A stretch of 64,000 nucleotides of DNA from assembly GCA_025656455.1 (NCBI GenBank), contig JAHXHS010000011.1:1-64000 (forward strand), given 5' to 3'. Positions 9,590 through 17,391 of this stretch are shown piece after piece. A model generated the notes under the pieces. It had not been told where the DNA came from. It searched no databases and saw nothing but the letters and a program-made list of their open reading frames with translations. The translations under genes were made by a program, and so were the position numbers. Each line of letters opens with the position of its first letter. Within the stretch, counting starts at the first letter, position 1. The stretch comes from Candidatus Thiodiazotropha sp. (ex Epidulcina cf. delphinae). GTDB lineage: Bacteria > Pseudomonadota > Gammaproteobacteria > Chromatiales > Chromatiaceae.

Positions 9590-10012
9590 TGACAAATAGC
9601 AAGACATTCTCATACGGATCTCTAAACTGCTACAAAAAGAGTGGTTTTGTGTGTGGATTTAAGGAGAAATCAGTAATTGCAGACAAGCGCATCTCTCAGC
9701 CTGCACTGATCGACACGCGCTAGGGTTGCCCTTTTGGCAGGATGTTCGCTTCCTTAAGTTTTCATTAAGAAACGCTAACTTAACTTGGAAATCCTGATCT
9801 GTCCGCTATTATTCTGTTTACACGGATTTGGGTGCCGGAATACCGGTCAGAGCCACTTGCATGGGTCGGACCGACGACCAATCGTTGGCGCAGACATGTG
9901 CGAGAATGCGGTTTCGTCGGACGAAAAGAGGGTTTATTGCCGATATTCTTTTGCAGACGCGTAAGGTTAGCCGTACGGTATTACGCAGTTTTTGGCGTGG
10001 AGTTTATAGACT
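9590..10012. other. Leader region of the DsrL-type gene
   Basis: No supported gene. Two overlapping 62-codon frames near 9828-10020 lack clear ribosome binding sites and run into the next gene. The TTAACTTGG...TATTATTCT stretch around 9780-9815 is a plausible promoter location, but no confident -35/-10 pair is assigned. Confidence 0.4.
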
Positions 10013-11944
10013 ATGAGTGATACTGATCTGACTTACCGACGCTATAAAGACGGCGACGACGAGCATTACGACTGGGATAGCGATGTCGTGACTCAAGGTG
10101 AGTCTTACGTTTGCCCGACCTATATCCAGCGGACGCCGCCGTGTCAGAGCGCCTGTCCATCCGGGCATGATATCCGTGGCTGGATCTCCATAGTACGCGG
10201 TTTGGACAAGCCCCAAGGTGACAAGTCATGGAAAGAGTACGCCTTTGAGCGCATGACCCAGGCGAATCCCTTCCCGGCGATCATGGGTCGCGTATGCCCG
10301 GCCCCCTGCCAGGAGGGTTGTAACCGTAACAACCTGGAAGGTTACGTCGGCATCAACTCCATTGAGCAGCATATTGGTGATTGGGCGCGGGAAAACAACC
10401 TGGCATTCGCCAAACCCGAAACCGAGTCCGGCAAGCAGGTAGCCATTATTGGTGGCGGTCCCGCTGGTCTTGCCGCGGCTTTATTCCTACGCCGCCTCGG
10501 CCACCGATCCACCATCTTTGAAGCGCACAGCGCCCTGGGTGGCCAGATGGTGTTCGGCATCCCTGGCTACCGAATCCCCCGGGATGTGCTTGAACATGAG
10601 ATCCAGCGAATCCTGGACGTGGGCGGTATCGAGGTGAAACTGAACACCCGTGTGGGACGCGAGGTAACGGTCGAACAGCTGGAGAAGGGGTACGATGCCA
10701 TCTTCTGGAGTGTGGGTGCCGTGGTCGGGAAGCCGCTGCGAGTGGATGGGGGCGAGGCCCCGAACTGTGTGGACGGCATGAGTTTCCTGAGGGCCTTCAA
10801 CGACGGTTCCCTGAAATATCTCGACGGCCGTATCTTGGTGATCGGTGGTGGTGACACCGCCATGGACGTGGCCGCCGTGGCCAAGCGTATCGGTGAAGTG
10901 GCCAATCTCGACGCCTCAGAGCGCCCCGAGGCTGTCTTTGACGGTTCCGGAAGTCAGCGCGACGAACAGGCCGCCAAACGCACCGATTCCGACTGCTGGC
11001 TGGTCTATCGCCGACCCATCGCCAAGGCGCCCTGTACCAAGCACGAACTGGAGGCCTGTATCGCCGAGGGTGTGGAGATCCACGACAGCCTGGCCCCTCT
11101 CGAGGTCATGCTGGATGACCAGGACCGTGCCTGCGCCCTGAAAGTACAGCCGGTCGACTGGTCCTCTGGCAAAATGGAAGCGCATGGTGAACCGTTTGAG
11201 ATCGAGTGCACCCTGATCGTAGCGGCCACCGGACAGACCGGTGACTACGAAGGTATCGAGGGCATCGCCAACGACTGGAAGCTGATTGACGCCGATAAGC
11301 GCATGCAGGTGAAAGACAAACCGGGCCATTTCGTGGGTGGCGATGCCGTGAACCCACACCTGTTGACTACCGCCATCGGCCACGCCTCCATTGCAGCGCA
11401 AGGTATCGACAAGTACCTGCGTGGCGAAGTTGTCGATGATCGTCCCAAGGTGGAAGGTCATCACTTTGATCTGCTGAAGGAACTGGCCCTGAAAGATCTC
11501 TCTCCGGAAGTGTACAGCCATGGCCAGACCTGGGGTACCAATAGCGCCAAGTGGTCCATCCACAACTTTGAGGACCGTGCCGACGCGGACGTGATCAAGA
11601 CCAAGTCCCTGTTCACGGGACACTTTTCTTACCAGCCGGTGCACGCCCGGGATGAGATGGACGTGAATGTCTCCAATGTGTTGGGAAGCATGATCGAGCG
11701 CTTCACTGGTCTCTCTGAGGAGATGGCCGTCACCGAGGCCAAACGCTGCATGAGCTGTGGCTTCTGCTTCGAGTGTGACAACTGCGTCATCTACTGCCCG
11801 CAGGATGCTGTCTACCGCGTGAACAAGAGCGAGCGTGCCATGGGGCGTTATGTGGATACCGACTATGCTCAGTGCGTCGGTTGCCACATCTGCAAGGAGG
11901 TCTGCCCTACCGGCTACATCGAAATGGGTCTGGGGCAGTACTAA
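10013..11944 (+). CDS. dsrL: DsrL-type iron-sulfur flavoprotein NAD(P)H oxidoreductase
   Basis: A 643-residue cytoplasmic flavoprotein of the glutamate-synthase beta-chain superfamily. The N-terminal Fe-S motif is TPPCQSACPSG...CPAPCQEGCNR (residues 41-105). FAD binding is at GGGPAGLAAA near 145 and NAD(P)H binding at GGGDTAMDVA near 283. Two C-terminal 4Fe-4S motifs are CMSCGFCFECDNCVIYCP and CVGCHICKEVCP. The C-terminal ferredoxin extension and the length fit DsrL, which links NAD(P)H to reverse dissimilatory sulfite reductase in sulfur oxidisers, rather than GltD (about 470 residues). The ATG at 10013 follows GGAG by about 10 bases. It is not beside other dsr genes here, so it is either a displaced or second copy. 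A stable hairpin follows. A generic GltD-like oxidoreductase is the alternative. Confidence 0.78.
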   Translation: MSDTDLTYRRYKDGDDEHYDWDSDVVTQGESYVCPTYIQRTPPCQSACPSGHDIRGWISIVRGLDKPQGDKSWKEYAFERMTQANPFPAIMGRVCPAPCQEGCNRNNLEGYVGINSIEQHIGDWARENNLAFAKPETESGKQVAIIGGGPAGLAAALFLRRLGHRSTIFEAHSALGGQMVFGIPGYRIPRDVLEHEIQRILDVGGIEVKLNTRVGREVTVEQLEKGYDAIFWSVGAVVGKPLRVDGGEAPNCVDGMSFLRAFNDGSLKYLDGRILVIGGGDTAMDVAAVAKRIGEVANLDASERPEAVFDGSGSQRDEQAAKRTDSDCWLVYRRPIAKAPCTKHELEACIAEGVEIHDSLAPLEVMLDDQDRACALKVQPVDWSSGKMEAHGEPFEIECTLIVAATGQTGDYEGIEGIANDWKLIDADKRMQVKDKPGHFVGGDAVNPHLLTTAIGHASIAAQGIDKYLRGEVVDDRPKVEGHHFDLLKELALKDLSPEVYSHGQTWGTNSAKWSIHNFEDRADADVIKTKSLFTGHFSYQPVHARDEMDVNVSNVLGSMIERFTGLSEEMAVTEAKRCMSCGFCFECDNCVIYCPQDAVYRVNKSERAMGRYVDTDYAQCVGCHICKEVCPTGYIEMGLGQY

Positions 11945-11967
11945 GTGGAATCAGTAGCGAATAAATG

Positions 11968-11991
11968 CCGGCCTGGACTGTTCCAGGCCGG
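11968..11991 (+). terminator. Strong hairpin after dsrL
   Basis: CCGGCCTGGA (11968-11977) and TCCAGGCCGG (11982-11991) form a perfect 10-bp stem with a 4-base loop, 24 bases after the dsrL stop. Only TTATACT follows, so termination may be Rho-assisted. Confidence 0.65.
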
Positions 11992-12097
11992 TTATACTAA
12001 TGCTTGGAAAGAGTCTTACCTCAGTCTTATCTGGATGCCCATAAGGTCTGCCGCTACGCGGATGTTAGGCCTTTGAGAAAACTGGGTATTAGAGGGG

Positions 12098-12128
12098 CCC
12101 ACTCAATATCATTCAGAATTTGAGTGGG
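12098..12128. other. Hairpin in the gap between dsrL and haemerythrin
   Basis: CCCACTCAA and TTGAGTGGG pair across a 13-base loop; GTTCGTGTTTTT follows on the plus strand. It may be a second terminator or a repeat remnant. The remainder of 11992-12352 holds no supported gene. Confidence 0.35.
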
Positions 12129-12352
12129 TGTTCGTGTTTTTCGGGATTGTTGGTTCAAATACTCAGCCACTACTGTGGATAGTGAACCGCCGGATGCGGA
12201 ACCGCATCTCCAGTGGTGTGCCAGGATGGCGGGCATGGGCCCCGCCTCCTACTCGATAACTTTGTCAGCTATGTCTCTGTCATTCGCCCTGCGTATGCAG
12301 ACATAATCTATCTACATCCATAACAAAGATAAACAGACAAAAAACTCAATCA

Positions 12353-12751
12353 CTAACTATTTAATGCGCTCGAATAAGCCATATCAAATGTAGGGATGTG
12401 ATTCTCCAGCCAGGTTTTAACCAATTGACCGAACTCTTCGGTAACTTCTGCATCTCCCGCATGAAATTTTTTCTGCAAGTCAGCACCGGTCCCAACCAAT
12501 GCATCATGTTCAGATTTATGACTCGCGTAACCAGCAAAACCCTTGGCCTGCATTTCTCTCTCTTCATGGGCAAAATGCTCGACAACATATGCAATTAAAT
12601 CATCTAATTGAGTTCCTACGGCAGAACGATCTGCACCATCCGTTGCTAGCTCATACAGCTTATTAAGTTTACCAAACAATGCCTTGTGCTCTTCATCAGC
12701 GAAGTCAACACTTGTGCCAAACTGATCCGCGGTCCAGGTTATTAACGACAT
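12353..12751 (-). CDS. Bacteriohaemerythrin
   Basis: A 132-residue single-domain haemerythrin, the usual family length. Likely diiron ligands are His22 (DEEHK), His59 and Glu63 (VVEHFAHEE), His78 and His82 (SHKSEH), His118 (ENHIP) and Asp123, the complete H-H-E-H-H-H-D set. Such proteins bind O2 reversibly and are used for oxygen delivery or sensing in microaerobic bacteria. The start at 12751 follows an excellent AAGGAGGAAATTGTC ribosome binding site. It is monocistronic, convergent with dsrL and divergent from the relics to its right. Confidence 0.92.
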   Translation of the reverse strand: MSLITWTADQFGTSVDFADEEHKALFGKLNKLYELATDGADRSAVGTQLDDLIAYVVEHFAHEEREMQAKGFAGYASHKSEHDALVGTGADLQKKFHAGDAEVTEEFGQLVKTWLENHIPTFDMAYSSALNS

Positions 12752-12879
12752 GACAATTTCCTCCTTGTTTTAAATAAATTGTCGACGCTGGAGTATGGGT
12801 TATATTCTTTCCCCGTGTCAAACAAAAAACATGAGGTCAGAGCTTGTTTCGTGAATTTCTTCATATAATCTAAAAAGAC

Positions 12880-12975
12880 ATGTAATAGATCAAAGATCAA
12901 GTTCAGTATGCTAATAGAGAAATTGGATGTCTTTAGCGCTGAAGAAACAACAATTATGGCGTGATGGATTTAGTG
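12880..12975 (+). pseudogene. Fragment duplicated from the neighbouring PhyH-type gene
   Basis: The stretch from about 12880 to 12975 aligns with 13340-13435 of the intact dioxygenase gene downstream: AGAAATTGGATG-CTTTAGCG and ACAACAATTATGGC match AAAAATTGGATA-CCTTAGCG and ACAACAATTACGGC. The frame is broken. It is a short, decayed piece of a paralogue about 460 bases upstream of the live gene, joined to a transposase relic. Confidence 0.65.
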
Positions 12976-12988
12976 AACAATGTTTCAT

Positions 12989-13162
12989 TTATCGAGAAGC
13001 CAACCTCTTCCTCCATGCTGCAGACTCCTGGTCGACAAACAGCGTCAACTGAAAGTGATTCGACATCACCGCGTAGCGATAGGCTCACCTGACACAACGG
13101 GAGATACAGTGATAATACGGAGTGGCTTCGAGAGAAGTCAGGGCTTTCCGAGGCTTTGGCAT
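12989..13162 (-). pseudogene. REP-associated tyrosine transposase relic (RayT/TnpA-REP type)
   Basis: The minus strand from ATG at 13162 reads MPKPRKALTSLEATPYYHCI then SRCVR, the typical N-terminus of REP-associated Y1 transposases, and meets a TGA at 13087-13085. In the same frame it continues AYRYAVMSNHFQLTLFVDQE, the motif corresponding to YAVMPNHxHL, and stops at 12989. About 30 residues between the two motifs and the catalytic Tyr region are missing, so it is inactive. It sits between the dioxygenase fragment and the intact dioxygenase gene. Confidence 0.8.
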
Positions 13163-13290
13163 GATATCGCTCCTTGATATCGGGTGATCAGGATAGTCTG
13201 GCAGGTTGCCATAGTCATGATAACATAGCAATCGTTCGAGTGGGTGTCCATGTTGAAGTTCATAGAAGTAAAAAAAGTGGGAGTTTCCTT

Positions 13291-13989
13291 ATGAAAAGAG
13301 AATATGAAGAATATGGATTTTACCTCCTTGAAAATGCAATAAATGGAGATCAGGTCAGTAAATTAATAGAAAAATTGGATACCCTTAGCGTCAAAAACAA
13401 CAATTACGGCACAAGGGATCTAATGAATAAAGTCCCATATGTTCGTGAAATGGCCTTGTCGCCACCTTTATTGACTATCGCAGAAAAGATACTTGGAGAA
13501 AAAGCCAAGCCGGTAAGATCCGTATTTTTTGATAAAGTGCCTGGCGCTAATTGGAACGTGGCTTGGCATCAAGATACTTCAATAGCGCTAAAAGAAAAAG
13601 CAGATGTTGTTGGTTTTGGCCTATGGAGTGAAAAACAAGGCGTGGTTCACGTTGAACCTCCTGAAGAATATTTGTCAAGTATGTTGACCTTAAGAGTGCA
13701 TCTGGATTCCACCAATACTGAAAATGGCGTTTTACGCGTTGTGCCCGGAACACATCGAGATGGTAGAGTCAGATCCAAAGATATAATAAATATTGTAGAC
13801 AGTTCACGGGCACTTGAATGTAACGCGAATCCAGGCGATATTTTGCTAATGAATCCGTTATTGTTCCATTCCTCGAGAAAGGCTGTCTCTCCAAGTCATA
13901 GAAGAATAATACATATTGAATATTCCGCAATGACTTTGCCAAAACCGTTGGAATGGTTTGAATATTCAGAAACTGATATGGCCTATTAG
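13291..13989 (+). CDS. Phytanoyl-CoA dioxygenase (PhyH) family Fe(II)/2-oxoglutarate oxygenase
   Basis: A 232-residue protein. The Fe(II) facial triad is visible as His93-x-Asp95 (WHQD) and His193 (LLFHSS), with Arg204/205 placed to bind 2-oxoglutarate. PGTHRDG and PGDILLMNP are PhyH-family signatures. The ATG at 13291 is chosen because GGGAG lies 8 bases upstream; a longer frame from 13174 has no such signal. The substrate is unknown; relatives hydroxylate lipids or secondary metabolites. The gene is clearly more AT-rich than its neighbours, suggesting transfer. Its last codons and stop (GCC TAT TAG) lie in a CCTATTAGGGTG repeat tip, so the C-terminus may have been remade by the repeat. Confidence 0.82.
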   Translation: MKREYEEYGFYLLENAINGDQVSKLIEKLDTLSVKNNNYGTRDLMNKVPYVREMALSPPLLTIAEKILGEKAKPVRSVFFDKVPGANWNVAWHQDTSIALKEKADVVGFGLWSEKQGVVHVEPPEEYLSSMLTLRVHLDSTNTENGVLRVVPGTHRDGRVRSKDIINIVDSSRALECNANPGDILLMNPLLFHSSRKAVSPSHRRIIHIEYSAMTLPKPLEWFEYSETDMAY

Positions 13990-14001
13990 GGTGTCGGGTT
14001 A
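13982..14001. repeat. Half of the ACCCGGCAAC-family palindrome
   Basis: CCTATTAGGGTGTCGGGTTA is the right half of the 27-bp palindrome found intact at 14610-14636, with one substitution. It overlaps the end of the dioxygenase gene and lies directly before the next ATG. Confidence 0.7.
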
Positions 14002-14003
14002 GT

Positions 14004-14594
14004 ATGAACCTCGCCTCAGCATTCGAACTCGGCATATCAGCCGCGCTCCTGGGCATGCTTGCAGCCATGGTCGTCCGCTGGATGGCAATGCGCGCAGGGC
14101 AAAAACGCATGAGTCCTCTATACCGAGCCGCCCACCAAGGCTCGACCGAAACGGTGCTCGCCCTGATTGAGGCCGGCGAGGATCTTAACGCGATGAGTCG
14201 GTTGGGATTCACGGCCCTCCATGCGGCATCTTTGTGTGGGCACGAGGAGGTGGTGACACAACTCCTTCAGGCCGGTGCGGAAGTCGATGTGAAGAATGTG
14301 AAAGGCAATACGCCGCTGCACTGCGCGGCGGAGAAAGGGGAGTGTGGCATAGCTGCCTTGCTGATCCAAGGAGGCGCGAAGGTGGATGCGCGAGGCAGCC
14401 ATGGGGAAACTCCCCTCCATCTGGCGGCGGTAAACGGACATCAGGAACTCGTAAAGTTGCTGCTTAAGGAGGGGGCAAACGCTGCCGCCGCAGATGATAA
14501 GGGATGGACGCCGGAAAGCTGTGCCAAACTGGGAAAGCACCCACAGTTGGCCGAGCTGATTCACCAGGCGCAATCTCAACAGGATTTGCCGTAG
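14004..14594 (+). CDS. Membrane-anchored ankyrin-repeat protein
   Basis: A 196-residue protein with one N-terminal membrane span (about residues 8-26) and a short basic stretch (RAGQKR), then four ankyrin repeats. These include SPLYRAAHQGSTETV, TALHAASLCGHEEVV, TPLHCAAEKGE and TPLHLAAVNGHQELV, followed by a degenerate cap (TPESCAKLGKHPQL). Ankyrin arrays mediate protein-protein contacts, and the anchor would place the repeats on one face of the inner membrane. The start at 14004 is only 2 bases from a palindromic repeat and has no classical ribosome binding site. It is bounded on both sides by the same repeat family, so it behaves as a cassette. The partner is unknown. Confidence 0.8.
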   Translation: MNLASAFELGISAALLGMLAAMVVRWMAMRAGQKRMSPLYRAAHQGSTETVLALIEAGEDLNAMSRLGFTALHAASLCGHEEVVTQLLQAGAEVDVKNVKGNTPLHCAAEKGECGIAALLIQGGAKVDARGSHGETPLHLAAVNGHQELVKLLLKEGANAAAADDKGWTPESCAKLGKHPQLAELIHQAQSQQDLP

Positions 14595-14609
14595 ATAGTC
14601 TTACTGTTA

Positions 14610-14636
14610 ACCCGGCAACCTATTAGGGTGCCGGGT
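14610..14636. mobile_element. 27-bp minimal TA-flanked palindrome
   Basis: ACCCGGCAACCTATTAGGGT-GCCGGGT, flanked by TA at 14608-14609 and 14637-14638. Outer arms ACCCGGCA/TGCCGGGT are perfectly inverted. The same unit recurs at 35545-35571, and its tips bound the 319-bp element at 31081-31399. Confidence 0.8.
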
Positions 14637-14683
14637 TAATAATCACAGCAATAGCGGGTACAATAGGGAAATGGAGCCTGTTT

Positions 14684-15745
14684 ATGAATGACAGACCAGG
14701 ATGGGACCTCTTCATCAGCTACCGGGCCACAAAATCGATGTTCGTGCGACAGGTCGCGGATCAGCTCATCAGTGCAAAATGCCGGGTATGGTTTGCCGAG
14801 TACAAAACATGCCACTGGAGGCTAAGGCAAAACGACCGCTGGGTCGATGAGCAGATTGCTGCCGGCATCGAGCAGAGTGCGTGGGGGATTGTCTTTGCCA
14901 GCCACGACTATCTGGGTTCTCCGGCGTGTGTGTCGGAATTGAGCCAGTTATTGGGTCGCCAGGGATACCGGCGGATATTGCAGATCTCTCTGGATGGCGC
15001 GCGGCTCGAGCCTTTGATTAACTGTGAGACTGTACACTGCAGACCGGGGGAGGTGATGGAGGCCGTTGACTTCATAGTCAACCGCGTGGGGATGAGGATT
15101 TCGAATCCTGCCCGGCCTGGGAGAACGCTGATGGGCGATTCAAAGAGAATCGTGTTCGGCGGCCTGTTTATCTTGGATGCCTACGGCTGGCGCAGGTGGT
15201 GGAGGGGCGCCTTGGCAGCGCTGTTAACCGGCCGGCATGGTATTGGGCAAACACAGCGGCGCTTTGCCGAATGGGGGCCGTTTCTGCAGCGGGAGGTGCA
15301 CTTGGTAGGCAGTGCTCCGATGAGGATTTATATGAATCTCCGGTTCGGTATGGAGCAAAAGGATCAGTTTGATAACTGGTTGCTCGATTACGAGAGAATA
15401 TGCGACGGCAAGCAAGAGAGGGAAGTCTTTAACAGGCTGAATGAGTATGCATCGACAATTCATTTCACGAATATCAGGCATGCTGCGGCGGCTCAAATAG
15501 AACTGCACGGCGTCCACCTCCTGCTGAACGGCGGTCCGTTCGGACATCTGGCAATGACCTACAAGGTGGTGAACGCAGAGGTTTCCGAATGGCACAGGAA
15601 AATATCCATACATCTGCGGTATCCCGGCGATCCATCCTCATACTATGAGTTTGTTTTTACCTTTGGTTTTGCCGGTTCCTTCGAGGAATACTGCCGGCAT
15701 ACCGGTGTGATGGATGAACTTGCATTGTCGGTCGGTACTTTATAG
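14684..15745 (+). CDS. TIR-domain protein with unrecognised C-terminal domain
   Basis: A 353-residue protein. Residues 6-140 form a TIR domain: box 1 WDLFISYRATK, CRVWFAEY, then SPACVSEL, whose Glu85 is in the position of the catalytic Glu of NAD-cleaving TIR enzymes. The C-terminal 200 residues contain GGLFILDAYGWRRWWRG, which may be membrane-proximal, and a soluble region ending in a probable beta-rich domain (YKVVNAEVSEWHRKISIHLRYPG). That part is not recognised. The start at 14684 follows GGAG by about 9 bases. Bacterial TIR proteins act in antiviral NAD depletion or as signalling scaffolds; no adjacent sensor gene of a known defence system is seen. It lies between two copies of the same palindrome family. 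Confidence 0.78.
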   Translation: MNDRPGWDLFISYRATKSMFVRQVADQLISAKCRVWFAEYKTCHWRLRQNDRWVDEQIAAGIEQSAWGIVFASHDYLGSPACVSELSQLLGRQGYRRILQISLDGARLEPLINCETVHCRPGEVMEAVDFIVNRVGMRISNPARPGRTLMGDSKRIVFGGLFILDAYGWRRWWRGALAALLTGRHGIGQTQRRFAEWGPFLQREVHLVGSAPMRIYMNLRFGMEQKDQFDNWLLDYERICDGKQEREVFNRLNEYASTIHFTNIRHAAAAQIELHGVHLLLNGGPFGHLAMTYKVVNAEVSEWHRKISIHLRYPGDPSSYYEFVFTFGFAGSFEEYCRHTGVMDELALSVGTL

Positions 15746-15746
15746 G

Positions 15747-15810
15747 GCGAGCCACGCCTTGATCAAGGGCAGGCTTGAAGTCCTGAACGCAACCTATTAG
15801 GGTGCCGGGT
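15747..15810. repeat. Truncated right arm of the ACCCGGCAAC-family element
   Basis: GCGAGCCACGCCTTGATCAA followed by a GGCTTGAAG-CCTGAAC segment matches the right arm of the 31081-31399 element (from about 31336). It ends in the AACCTATTAGGGTGCCGGGT tip followed by TA. The left arm is absent. Confidence 0.7.
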
Positions 15811-15815
15811 TAATA

Positions 15816-16066
15816 ACTCAAGTTTTGGGGTTCAAATTTAACTCGTTCCCATGTTCTATGTGGGAACGCACAATGTGAACAGAGCGTAGGGTGCGGCCCT
15901 GCCGCACCATGCTGGGTTGCGCGCCTGTTTGCTATGACGGATTTCTTCACTTCGCGGCCCCCTGACCCAATACTTTGGGTTCCAGGGCTTCAAGTTACGG
16001 TGCGGCAGGGCCGCACCCTACGAAACTCGTAGAACATGGGAACAAGATGAACTCCGAAACTTGAGT
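15816..16066. mobile_element. 251-bp TA-flanked element (ACTCAAGTTT tips), copy 1
   Basis: The tips ACTCAAGTTTTGGGGTTCA and TGAACTCCGAAACTTGAGT are inverted and flanked by TA (15814-15815 and 16067-16068). Inner inverted segments include GTTCCCATGTTCTA with AGAACATGGGAAC, and GTAGGGTGCGGCCCTGCCGC with GCGGCAGGGCCGCACCCTAC. It abuts the previous repeat and ends against the hcp relic. A second, partly eroded copy is at 48791-49007. Non-coding. Confidence 0.82.
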
Positions 16067-16077
16067 TAATAAGAGGC

Positions 16078-16358
16078 ATTTTTTAATCAAAAGCTTGTCC
16101 AGCACCTCGATACCTGCAGCTCCCAGTTTCATTATCTGCTTGATGTGATCATTGAAACTTAAGTTGACATTGGTCAGGGTGAAGGAGAGGGTTTCACTGA
16201 TCACGTCGTCTACGTTTTTCGTTTGTGAGGGTACGAGATCATTGAGGTGTTCACGGTAGGCAGAGAGACCTTTTCAGCCCGAATAACATGATGTCCTGAA
16301 GGTGGGTCAGGTTTTCATCCTTACCGCAGGTGCCCAGCTCCTGTTCGCGGTTCCCGCA
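16078..16358 (-). pseudogene. hcp: Hybrid-cluster protein (hcp) N-terminal relic
   Basis: The minus strand reads GTCGKDENLTHLQDIMLFGLK, then after a one-base frame slip GLSAYREHLNDLV and ETLSFTLTNVNLSFNDHIKQ. This is a clear match to the N-terminal helical region of hybrid-cluster protein (prismane/hydroxylamine reductase; NO reductase activity). It stops at the miniature element ending at 16066; the C-terminal domains with the hybrid cluster ligands (over 400 residues) are missing. The Fe-S Cys motif before CGKDE is also degraded. It lies directly after the ferredoxin-reductase gene, on the same strand, where an hcp-hcr pair would be expected. Confidence 0.8.
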
Positions 16359-16407
16359 TCTGCGTAGTGATTTGTATGATCATTCCGCCCGATCAGGAGA
16401 AGAGCCT

Positions 16408-17391
16408 TTAAGGTTGGGAATGATTGATAAAGGCGTCGGCATAGATATCCTTCAGTCCCGCCCCGGCGAGAAAACAGTGCTGACGCTGCTTCTTCACAAA
16501 CTCGTCCGGGCCGCAAAGATAGACTTTCCAGCCCTGTAATCCACTCCGTTCGCGGCTGAGTAGTTGGTTGAGATTTTCTACCCGGACATCATGGCATCGG
16601 CCGGGCGGTTCGTTGAGCGTGCAGGGATGATAGTGCAGGTTTTGGTGAGTTGCCGCCAGTTCCTGAAGGGTTTCATGAAGGTAGAGGCCTTCGATGTCCA
16701 CGGCGCCATGGTAGAGATGGATCTGTCCGGTATGTCCTCGCTGCAGGGCGTCGCGCAGTATGCCGTAGAGGGGGGCGAGTCCGGTGCCGGCGCCTGCCAG
16801 CAGCAGGTCTTGTTCGGCATCGTTGCCGGTGTAGAAACAGTACCCGCCCGGTCCTTGAAGCGCTATTCGATCTCCAACATTCACACAATCGCATAGCCAA
16901 CTACTGAGGCGTCCGTTGGAGAAGCGTTTAATGTGGAACTCCAACTCGTCTCCATCCAGCACAGGTACGCTGGCCAGCGAGTAGCTGCGTCCGAGCGTGG
17001 TATCCCGCCAAAGCGTGACATACTGACCGGGGCGGTAGTCGAATTGCGATTCGGGTCGCAGCCGCAGCCTTAGGATTCCACCGGAGAGTCTGTCGTGTCC
17101 CGTGACCTGGCAGCCCACCCGTATGTGATCCACTGCTGGCAGGCGAATTTCCAGATCTTGATCGGGGTGACAGCGGCAGGCGAGAAACAGGTCCTGCGCC
17201 TGCCAACTGTCTTTCAATCCTTTTTGTGCGCTGGGATCGATCTCGCCGTCAACCAATTGCATGACGCAAGATTGGCACACGCCTGCACGGCAGCTGTTGG
17301 GAATCTCATAATTCGCCGATAGCAAGGTTTCCAGCACCGACTCCCCCTCCGCTACGGAGAAGGAGCGGCCCGCATAGCGGATAACCGCCAT
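16408..17391 (-). CDS. NAD(P)H oxidoreductase with N-terminal 2Fe-2S ferredoxin domain (Hcr/globin reductase-like)
   Basis: A 327-residue reductase. Residues 1-85 are a plant-type ferredoxin with CRAGVCQSC (Cys34, 39, 42) and a fourth Cys in FLACRC. Then comes an FAD-binding barrel with RSYSLAS near 135 and an NAD domain with GAGTGLAP near 200 and CGPDEFV near 295. It would pass electrons from NAD(P)H through FAD and 2Fe-2S to a partner. The first gene of the operon is a truncated globin whose stop shares a base with this start, and an hcp relic follows, so the likely partners are the globin (NO dioxygenation) and formerly Hcp. Relatives also serve as phenol hydroxylase or CDP-glucoseen reductases. 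Confidence 0.85.
   Translation of the reverse strand: MAVIRYAGRSFSVAEGESVLETLLSANYEIPNSCRAGVCQSCVMQLVDGEIDPSAQKGLKDSWQAQDLFLACRCHPDQDLEIRLPAVDHIRVGCQVTGHDRLSGGILRLRLRPESQFDYRPGQYVTLWRDTTLGRSYSLASVPVLDGDELEFHIKRFSNGRLSSWLCDCVNVGDRIALQGPGGYCFYTGNDAEQDLLLAGAGTGLAPLYGILRDALQRGHTGQIHLYHGAVDIEGLYLHETLQELAATHQNLHYHPCTLNEPPGRCHDVRVENLNQLLSRERSGLQGWKVYLCGPDEFVKKQRQHCFLAGAGLKDIYADAFINHSQP

Noticed and set aside
9369..9602. Minus-strand 76-codon frame with repeated YSGCLSYS-like text
   Set aside because: Explained by direct and palindromic repeats; no start signal.
10916..11887. A 323-codon minus-strand frame opposite dsrL
   Set aside because: Antisense shadow; no ribosome binding site or motif, while the plus frame carries all the FAD and Fe-S motifs.
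13174..13290. N-terminal extension of the dioxygenase gene
   Set aside because: No ribosome binding site at 13174, and the extension overlaps repeat-derived sequence; 13291 has GGGAG.
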